Made by a program: the position numbers and the translations under genes
The notes under the pieces: generated by a model
The model's database searches: none
The model's input: the letters and a program-made list of their open reading frames with translations, nothing else
Told to the model about the DNA's origin: nothing
Shown here: positions 1-3,769 of the stretch, in pieces
Numbering within the stretch: the stretch's first letter is position 1
How the letters are laid out: each line of letters opens with the position of its first letter
Origin: an uncultured Clostridia bacterium
GTDB lineage: Bacteria > Bacillota > Clostridia > Oscillospirales > Acutalibacteraceae
Direction: 5' to 3'
NCBI GenBank assembly: GCA_946186725.1
Contig: CAMHOI010000021.1
Span: 1-11,064 of the forward strand
Length of the DNA: 11,064 nt

Positions 1-128
1 AAACCGTCTTCGCGCGCTTGCAGGAACCTGGCGAGGGGGCGGTAGAGGATGAGCGTCAGCGCCCCGATCAAGATGACGAGGTTGAGCATGTGCAGCAGGA
101 TCTGCACAAGATCGATGTTAAGCGGCAT
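1..128 (-). CDS. atpF: ATP synthase Fo subunit b, N-terminal part (cut by window edge)
   Basis: Only the first 42 codons are inside the window; the gene continues beyond base 1. The start is the ATG at 128-126, preceded by a GAAAGGAGC ribosome binding site (137-145) with an 8-base gap. The translation begins MPLNIDLVQILLHMLNLVIL and continues through a hydrophobic stretch to LYRPLARFLQAREDG. That is the single N-terminal membrane helix of subunit b followed by the start of its charged, coiled-coil stalk. The motif of a Tyr/Lys-Arg-Pro just after the helix is usual in this family. Subunit b forms the peripheral stalk that holds the F1 head against the Fo ring. It lies 20 bases after atpE, the standard atpB-atpE-atpF order, so identity rests on both sequence and context. 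The rest of the operon (delta, alpha, gamma, beta, epsilon) would be expected to the left of the window. Confidence 0.9.
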   Translation of the reverse strand, partial: MPLNIDLVQILLHMLNLVILIGALTLILYRPLARFLQAREDG

Positions 129-148
129 GGGTCACCGCTCCTTTCGGA

Positions 149-496
149 TCAGAGTACGAAGATGATAAGAATGGCGACGATCAGCGCGTAGATGATGGCC
201 GTCTCGATGAAAACCAGACCCAGCATCATGGCGGAGTTGATCTTGCCGGCGGCCTCGGGCTGTCGGGCCATGGCGGAGGCGGAGTAGGCGATGGCGATGC
301 CCATGGCGATGGCGCCCGCGGCGGCGGCGGCCGCGACCACGATGGCGGCGGCGATGGCCTTGGAACCGATCCCGTTGTCAGCTTGGACGGCCTCGGCGGC
401 CGACTCCGCCGTTTCAGCGGCAAAGGCGGGGACGGTGAACGCGACGAGGAGAGTCAGCGTGAAGATCACCGTGAGGATCAAAGAGAGCTTTTTCAT
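149..496 (-). CDS. atpE: ATP synthase Fo subunit c with N-terminal signal-peptide-like extension
   Basis: This 115-residue protein forms the rotor ring that carries ions through Fo. Residues 46-115 make the usual hairpin: helix 1, a polar loop with the conserved ARQPEAAGK (77-85), then helix 2 with the ion-binding carboxylate Glu98 in GLVFIETAIIYALIV. Family members are usually about 70-90 residues. The extra length is an N-terminal segment with a KK n-region, a hydrophobic core (residues 4-20) and a VPAFA-AE cleavage-like site near residues 23-28, which reads as a signal peptide. The start is the ATG at 496-494, which overlaps the atpB stop as ATGA. A GAAAGGAAG site at 507-515 inside atpB supports it, and no other start lies before helix 1. 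Helix 1 has Met65 where sodium-binding c subunits carry Gln, so proton coupling is inferred. The helix-1 GxGxGxGxG pattern is partly replaced by alanine. Confidence 0.93.
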   Translation of the reverse strand: MKKLSLILTVIFTLTLLVAFTVPAFAAETAESAAEAVQADNGIGSKAIAAAIVVAAAAAAGAIAMGIAIAYSASAMARQPEAAGKINSAMMLGLVFIETAIIYALIVAILIIFVL

Positions 497-1356
497 ATCG
501 TTCCATCTTCCTTTCGGATCTTGGTTGGGTTGGATTTTTTGGGCTTGTCCTCGACCGCCTCCCCGAAGAAGACGGACACGAGGGTGGTCAGAACGTAGGT
601 CTGTATGAGGGCGTGCAGCAGGGTGAACAGGACGCCCACGACGACGGGGAGCACGAAGCTGAGGGAGACGTAGTAGTAGACCAGCTCGGTCACCAGCAGA
701 CCGCTCAGCAGGGCGCCGAAGAGGCGGAAGCTCATGGACACGGGCAGGGAAAAGTCCTTGAGCACCCGCAGCGCCCCTCTGGGGCCGCGCACGAAGAGGC
801 CGGCCAGCAGGATGACGGCGAAGGAGGTCACGCCCATGGCGATGGCGCCGTTGATGTCGGCCAGAGGCGCGGGCAGTGTGACGGGGCGCCCCTCGGTGGT
901 AACGGCCTGCGCCCCCACCAGCTCGAACAGGGTGCCGAAGAAGATGTAGACTCCCGCACCGAAGAGATAGGCGCCCAGGAAGCCATACCGCTCGGGGGAA
1001 CCCCCTTTGGCCATCTTGCGGAAGAATTCCACGGGCCATTCCAATAGGGATTGCAGCCGTCCGGGCACCGTTTTGAACCGGGGCAGGGCGATCAGCCGGA
1101 CGAGCAGGGCGGCCAGGATGAGGACGCCGCTGACCAGAAAGGCGGAGATCAGCCCGGGGTTGACCGCCAGGCCGAACAGATCGACTTTGTTCCGGTCGTG
1201 CAGGACGCCGTCGCGCATGACCTCACGGATGCTCTCGGTCTGTCCGGGGGAGGGGCCGCACAGCAGGATCCCGCCCAGTATGAGGAGGATCAGCGCAACC
1301 CACACGATCACAAAGATGGCGCGTCGGCTGACGCCGCGTTTACGTTTGGCGTTCAA
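493..1356 (-). CDS. atpB: ATP synthase Fo subunit a
   Basis: This 287-residue membrane protein forms the stator half-channels through which ions reach the c ring. Hydrophobic helices are visible around residues 13-33, 68-90, 126-147, 169-189, 203-226 and 230-262. The essential arginine is Arg211 in SMSFRLFGALLSG, equivalent to E. coli Arg210. Gln252 in LIQTYVLTTL matches the conserved polar residue of the last helix. The first 12 residues are very basic (KRKRGVSRR), fitting the positive-inside rule. The start is a TTG (1356-1354), chosen because an excellent GAGGTGATC ribosome binding site stands 4 bases upstream and no ATG is available. The gene is first in the operon: no atpI is found between it and the promoter, although atpI often precedes atpB in Firmicutes. 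Its TGA overlaps the atpE start by 4 bases, so translation of a and c is probably coupled. Confidence 0.95.
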   Translation of the reverse strand: MNAKRKRGVSRRAIFVIVWVALILLILGGILLCGPSPGQTESIREVMRDGVLHDRNKVDLFGLAVNPGLISAFLVSGVLILAALLVRLIALPRFKTVPGRLQSLLEWPVEFFRKMAKGGSPERYGFLGAYLFGAGVYIFFGTLFELVGAQAVTTEGRPVTLPAPLADINGAIAMGVTSFAVILLAGLFVRGPRGALRVLKDFSLPVSMSFRLFGALLSGLLVTELVYYYVSLSFVLPVVVGVLFTLLHALIQTYVLTTLVSVFFGEAVEDKPKKSNPTKIRKEDGTI

Positions 1357-1360
1357 GAAG

Positions 1361-1369
1361 GATCACCTC
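1361..1369 (-). promoter_or_regulatory. Ribosome binding site that decides the TTG start of atpB
   Basis: On the minus strand GAGGTGATC is a long match to the anti-Shine-Dalgarno end of 16S rRNA. It sits 4 bases before a TTG codon at 1356-1354. No ATG or GTG lies at a usable distance, so this site sets the atpB start. Confidence 0.75.
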
Positions 1370-1391
1370 ACAGAGAGGAAGATAGAACTGT

Positions 1392-1420
1392 ATTATAGCA
1401 CGATTTGTTTTGTAATTCAA
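1392..1420 (-). promoter_or_regulatory. Sigma-A promoter of the atp operon
   Basis: On the minus strand a TTGAAT -35 box (1420-1415) is followed by a 17-base spacer and a perfect TATAAT -10 box (1397-1392). Transcription would start near 1385, giving a leader of about 28 bases that contains the atpB ribosome binding site. It lies just after the terminator at 1431-1452, so the atp operon is separated from the tRNA transcript upstream. Confidence 0.85.
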
Positions 1421-1430
1421 TGCGGGAAAC

Positions 1431-1452
1431 AAAAAAAGCGCCCGCGTGGGCG
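1431..1452 (-). terminator. Short Rho-independent terminator downstream of the tRNA-derived repeat
   Basis: On the minus strand a 5-bp GC stem (CGCCC/GGGCG, 1452-1448 with 1443-1439) closes a 4-base loop. It is followed by C and seven T residues (1437-1431). Its upstream arm overlaps the copied tRNA 3' end. The stem is short but all G-C. It would stop any readthrough from the tRNA-Ser unit before the atp promoter. Confidence 0.55.
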
Positions 1453-1468
1453 GAGAGAGGGGGATTCG
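1449..1468 (-). repeat. Direct copy of the tRNA-Ser 3' end
   Basis: These 20 bases are identical to 1616-1635, which encode the acceptor arm and part of the T-arm of the tRNA-Ser. The match extends leftwards to about 26 bases with one mismatch (1443-1468 against 1610-1635). The two copies are 167 bp apart in the same orientation. There is no D-arm or anticodon arm next to this copy, so it is a fragment and not a second tRNA gene. It overlaps the left end of the palindromic element at 1457-1564. Confidence 0.85.
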
Positions 1469-1564
1469 CTCGTCGCTCCGCTCCGACACGCCCGCGGGCT
1501 GCGAAACAGTCCACCGGACTGTTTCGCTTTTGCTTCGCAAAACCGCCCTGTTCGAATCCCCCTC
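1457..1564. repeat. Palindromic repeat element with T-arm-derived terminal inverted repeats
   Basis: The ends are a perfect 12-bp inverted repeat, GAGGGGGATTCG (1457-1468) and its complement (1553-1564), whose sequence is that of the tRNA-Ser T-arm. The inside is full of smaller palindromes: GTCG/CGAC (1472-1475 and 1484-1487), GCCCGCGGGC (1490-1499), a perfect 12-bp stem with a 3-base loop (1501-1512 and 1516-1527), and TTTTGC-TTC-GCAAAA (1528-1542). It encodes no credible protein. Such multi-hairpin, gene-less units are typical of non-autonomous repeats, and spurious translations of similar units beside tRNA genes are familiar to me from gut Clostridia. That recollection could not be checked here. 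Confidence 0.75.
1501..1527. repeat. Perfect 12-bp stem-loop inside the palindromic element
   Basis: GCGAAACAGTCC (1501-1512) and GGACTGTTTCGC (1516-1527) are exact reverse complements around a 3-base loop. It is the strongest hairpin in the element. No T-run of more than four follows on either strand, so it is not an obvious terminator. Confidence 0.9.
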
Positions 1565-1582
1565 CCGATCATACTTCAACAC

Positions 1583-1609
1583 AAAAAGCACCCCGGGTGG
1601 GGCGCTTTT
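1583..1609 (-). terminator. Rho-independent terminator of tRNA-Ser
   Basis: On the minus strand an 11-bp stem (AAAAGCGCCCC with GGGGTGCTTTT, one G-T wobble, 1609-1599 with 1594-1584) closes the loop ACCC and is followed by a further T and then GTG. It begins 5 bases after the tRNA CCA end, the expected place for a monocistronic tRNA terminator. Confidence 0.88.
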
Positions 1610-1614
1610 CGCGT

Positions 1615-1706
1615 TGGCGGAGAGAGGGGGATTCGAACCCCCGAACGGGTATTAGCCGTTACACGATTTCCAGTCGTGCGCCTTAGACCAGCTCAGCCAT
1701 CTCTCC
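1615..1706 (-). tRNA. tRNA-Ser(GGA), CCA encoded
   Basis: On the minus strand the gene starts GGAGAGATGGCTGAGC and ends in CTCTCCGCCA. The acceptor stem pairs GGAGAGA with TCTCTCC, followed by discriminator G and an encoded CCA (1617-1615). The anticodon arm is CACGA, loop CTGGAAA, TCGTG, with anticodon GGA at 1671-1669, which reads UCC and UCU serine codons. A long variable arm (AACGG, loop CTAATAC, CCGTT) is the class II feature of serine tRNAs. The T-arm is GGGGG, TTCGAAT, CCCCC. All arms pair fully, so it should be functional. Confidence 0.97.
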
Positions 1707-1752
1707 GTGCCGTGCTTGCCTTTTCGTGTCCTTTGTGGTAAGGCGCTCCATT

Positions 1753-1781
1753 ATTATACCGAAGCCGCCCCCAAAAATCAA
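1753..1781 (-). promoter_or_regulatory. Sigma-A promoter of tRNA-Ser
   Basis: On the minus strand a TTGATT -35 box (1781-1776), a 17-base spacer and a perfect TATAAT -10 box (1758-1753) precede the tRNA. The predicted start near 1746 leaves about 40 bases of 5' leader to be removed. Confidence 0.83.
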
Positions 1782-1798
1782 GCCCTATTTTCCCGCGG

Positions 1799-1827
1799 GC
1801 ATAAAAAATCGGCCGTGGGGCATTCTT
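1799..1827 (+). promoter_or_regulatory. Possible forespore-type (sigma-G-like) promoter of the DUF421 gene
   Basis: No good sigma-A promoter is visible before the DUF421 gene. Instead GCATA (1799-1803), a 17-base gap and CATTCTT (1821-1827) match the Bacillus sigma-G pattern GHATR-N17/18-CATNHTA except at the last base. Transcription would start near 1834, just before the AAGGAGG ribosome binding site at 1839-1845. Short motifs like this arise by chance, so the call is tentative. Confidence 0.28.
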
Positions 1828-1852
1828 ACAATATAAATAAGGAGGCGATCGG

Positions 1853-2527
1853 ATGCTGGTCACGCTGGTGCGCACGGTGCTGCTGTACGCCACCGTCATC
1901 CTCGGACTGCGAGTAATGGGCAAGCGGCAGATCGGGGATATGCAGCCCAACGAGCTGGTCACGACCATCCTCATCTCAGACATCGCGACCATTCCCATCC
2001 AGGACATCAAGCAGCCCGTGGTCAACGGCGTGCTGGCCATACTGGCTCTGGTGTGTCTGGAGGTGACCCTCTCGGTGGTCATGCTCAAGTGGGACGGACT
2101 GCGCCGCGTGGTCGACGGGCGGCCGACGGTGGTGATCCGCCGCGGCAAGCCGGATCAGAAGGCCATGCGCGCGCTGCGTCTGACGGTGGACGATCTGCTG
2201 GAGCGGCTGCGTCAGCAGCAGGTCTTTTCGGTGGAGGACGTGGCGTTTGCCATCATGGAGACCAACGGCGAGTTGTCCGTTCTCCTCAAGCCCGGCTGTC
2301 AGCCCGCCACCGCCGCGCAGGTCGGCGCCGCCGCCGAGGACGGCGGTCTGCCCGCGCCGGTGGTCTGCGACGGCAAGGTGCGGGAGGAATTCATGGCCGC
2401 GGTGGGGCTGACCCGGCGTCAGCTCGCCGCACTGCTTGACGAGCAGGGGGTCGCGCCCGACGAGCTGTTCCTGATGACGGTGGACGGAAAGGGGCGCGTC
2501 GCTCTGGTGAGGAGGGAGAAGGAATGA
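1853..2527 (+). CDS. DUF421 (YetF-like) membrane protein
   Basis: This 224-residue protein has about three N-terminal membrane helices (roughly 3-20, 36-50 and 56-78) and then a cytoplasmic C-terminal domain. Between helices it carries MGKRQIGDMQPNELV (22-36) and ISDIATIP (41-48), typical of the DUF421/YetF family. The soluble part has the family pattern of a GRPTVVIRRGK strand (89-99), LTVDDLLERLRQQ (110-122) and VEDVAFAIMETNGELSVL (127-144). The biochemical role of the family is not settled. In Bacillus some members are forespore proteins affecting spore membrane properties and wet-heat resistance. The ATG at 1853 is supported by AAGGAGG 7 bases upstream. The stop overlaps the next start as ATGA, so the two genes are co-translated. 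Residues 150-175 form an Ala/Gly-rich insertion. Confidence 0.88.
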   Translation: MLVTLVRTVLLYATVILGLRVMGKRQIGDMQPNELVTTILISDIATIPIQDIKQPVVNGVLAILALVCLEVTLSVVMLKWDGLRRVVDGRPTVVIRRGKPDQKAMRALRLTVDDLLERLRQQQVFSVEDVAFAIMETNGELSVLLKPGCQPATAAQVGAAAEDGGLPAPVVCDGKVREEFMAAVGLTRRQLAALLDEQGVAPDELFLMTVDGKGRVALVRREKE

Positions 2528-2904
2528 AACGGCTGATCGCGGCGGGGATCCTGATCGCGGTGATCGCGGCGATCTGTGTGACGGGCTCGCTGGTCGTGCG
2601 GCGCACGGGCGAGCGGGTGGGCGGCTTCCTGACGCAGGCGCTGGAGGCCGCCCGGGCGGGAGACGTCGATGGGGCGGCGCGGCTGGCGCGGCAGGCCGAG
2701 GCCGCCTATATGGAGGCGGAGGCGGGGATCAACGGCTTCGTTCATCACGATCTGGTGGAGGAGCTGGGCGCCCAGATCGCCCGTCTGCCCGCCCTGGCCG
2801 CTCCCGACACCCTGGACGAGTTCATTTCCGAGGCGCAGAGCGCCGCCGTTATGCTCACCCACGTCGTCAAGGACGAGAGCCCCTGCCTCAGAAACGTTCT
2901 GTAG
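2524..2904 (+). CDS. DUF4363 family protein, membrane anchored
   Basis: This 126-residue protein has one N-terminal hydrophobic helix (residues 4-24, after MKR), followed by an all-helical, Ala/Glu-rich domain outside the membrane. The region FLTQALEAARAGDVDGAARLARQAEAAY (about 35-62) looks like a pair of antiparallel helices. Small single-pass proteins of this shape that directly follow a DUF421 gene in Clostridia belong to DUF4363, whose function is unknown. The call rests on this shape plus the context. The gene overlaps the DUF421 stop by 4 bases, and its GGAGGGAGAAGGA ribosome binding region lies inside that gene. The pair may form a complex in the membrane; that is inference. No clear terminator follows its TAG; a 5-bp hairpin TCTCC-GCG-GGAGA (2907-2917... 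approximate) lacks a T-run. Confidence 0.75.
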   Translation: MKRLIAAGILIAVIAAICVTGSLVVRRTGERVGGFLTQALEAARAGDVDGAARLARQAEAAYMEAEAGINGFVHHDLVEELGAQIARLPALAAPDTLDEFISEAQSAAVMLTHVVKDESPCLRNVL

Positions 2905-2920
2905 CTCTCCGCGGGAGAAA

Positions 2921-2955
2921 GATTACGAAACTGTAACCCAATTGTAACTCTTTTG
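2921..2955 (+). promoter_or_regulatory. 11-bp phased direct repeats, likely response-regulator binding site
   Basis: GATTAC (2921), TGTAAC (2932) and TGTAAC (2943) recur at exactly 11-bp spacing, and a weaker TGAGAT follows at 2954. They lie directly upstream of the -35 box at 2958. Direct repeats with 11-bp phase, on one face of the helix, are the usual target layout for OmpR/PhoB-type regulators. The regulator itself is not in the window. Confidence 0.5.
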
Positions 2956-2957
2956 AG

Positions 2958-2987
2958 ATGACTTTCCGCGCCGCCCTCTGCTATACT
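2958..2987 (+). promoter_or_regulatory. Extended -10 promoter of the 218-residue secreted protein gene
   Basis: TATACT (2982-2987) is preceded by TGC, making an extended -10. An ATGACT -35-like box (2958-2963, 4 of 6 to consensus) stands 18 bases upstream. Transcription would start near 2994, about 26 bases before the ATG. The weak -35 fits a promoter that needs an activator at the phased repeats. Confidence 0.65.
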
Positions 2988-3019
2988 GTTAACAGAATCA
3001 AAACGGGGAGGGGAGCCGG

Positions 3020-3676
3020 ATGAAAAAGAGCGTGCGTATCGCCGGATGGGTCGCGGTGCTGATCCTCGCCGTCGCCGTGGGCAGCGCGGCCGCGCTGAAC
3101 CTGCCCGCCGCCCCCGCGCCGGTCGCCTCCGCCCCCGCGGCGCAGGCGGCGACCTCCTCGCCCGACCCGGCGCCCCGGGCCGAGCCCCGCGTGACCGCCG
3201 TCAGCGAGACGCCCGTGTCTGAGGCGCCCGCGCCCGACTACAGCGGCGCCATCGCCCTCGTCACCGCCAACCGCGCCTTCGGGGAGGCACTGTACGACGA
3301 CGGCGCGCTGCTCGATGCGGTGGAGATCACCCTGCTCGACCGCGCCGTGGAAATCGACGGGTTCCGCTATCTGGAGCGCGCGCTGGTGCAGGAGGTCATC
3401 CTCGCCCGCTACGGCCGCTCGGTCTCGCCCGAGGCGGGCGAAGTCTACGGCATGGATCCGCCCGAGGGGTACTACGCCCTTCTTCCCCGCAGCTACGATT
3501 ATCACGAGCAGACCGTGACCTCCGTCCGGGAGCAGGAGGACGGCCGTCTGCTGGTCACCTCGGCGCTGACGGTGGAGGGGCTGGACACGCGCCAAGCGCA
3601 CACCGTCGAGACCCTGCTTGCTCCCGCCGAAAACGAGTACGGCTACGTCATCGTATCCGCCGACATCGTGGAATAA
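3020..3676 (+). CDS. Unrecognised membrane-anchored extracytoplasmic protein
   Basis: I do not recognise this 218-residue protein. It begins MKKSVRIAGW and has a hydrophobic helix at residues 8-25, which could be a membrane anchor or a signal peptide cut near the GSAAA at 21-25. Residues 28-73 form a low-complexity Ala/Pro/Ser linker. A folded domain follows from about Tyr74 to the end, with a helix (IALVTANRAFGEALYDDGA) and alternating strands (for example DAVEITLLDRAVEIDG and RLLVTSALTVEG). No lipobox cysteine is present and the protein has no cysteine at all. The ATG follows a GGGGAGGGGAG ribosome binding region. It has its own promoter and lies between the DUF421 pair and the ABC transporter, so it could be a substrate-side partner of either. 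That is only inference from position. Confidence 0.7.
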   Translation: MKKSVRIAGWVAVLILAVAVGSAAALNLPAAPAPVASAPAAQAATSSPDPAPRAEPRVTAVSETPVSEAPAPDYSGAIALVTANRAFGEALYDDGALLDAVEITLLDRAVEIDGFRYLERALVQEVILARYGRSVSPEAGEVYGMDPPEGYYALLPRSYDYHEQTVTSVREQEDGRLLVTSALTVEGLDTRQAHTVETLLAPAENEYGYVIVSADIVE

Positions 3677-3689
3677 AATTGCACATTGC

Positions 3690-3753
3690 CGTCAAACGCC
3701 TTGCTTTTTCCATGATCTTCCCGTATCATGGAGGGAGCAGGGCGTCTTTGACG
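3690..3753. repeat. Nested inverted repeat spanning the ABC transporter promoter
   Basis: The outer arms are CGTCAAACGCCTTGCT (3690-3705) and the imperfect complement AGCAGGGCGTCTTTGACG (3736-3753). The inner arms CCATGAT (3710-3716) and ATCATGG (3725-3731) are perfect and cover part of the spacer and the -10 box. In readthrough RNA from 3020 the whole region could fold, but no T-run follows, so it is not a standard terminator. An operator function is the simpler reading. Confidence 0.6.
3701..3729 (+). promoter_or_regulatory. Sigma-A promoter of the ABC transporter gene
   Basis: TTGCTT (3701-3706), a 17-base spacer and TATCAT (3724-3729) form a promoter with a good -10 and a weaker -35. The start site would be near 3736, about 34 bases before the ATG. 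Both boxes lie inside the nested inverted repeat. Confidence 0.6.
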
Positions 3754-3769
3754 CTGAAAGGAGAACGCA

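Noticed and set aside
1449..1564. Second tRNA gene next to tRNA-Ser
   Set aside because: Only acceptor and T-arm sequence is present; there is no anticodon arm or D-arm, and the T-arm occurs in inverted copies.
1007..1741. A 244-codon plus-strand open frame through atpB, the repeat and the tRNA
   Set aside because: It reads through the antisense of atpB and of tRNA-Ser. The end of the translation is the antisense tRNA itself, so it cannot be a real protein.
1827..1837. Sigma-A -10 box (TACAAT or TATAAA) before the DUF421 gene
   Set aside because: No acceptable -35 lies 16-18 bases upstream, and the start would fall on or inside the ribosome binding site.
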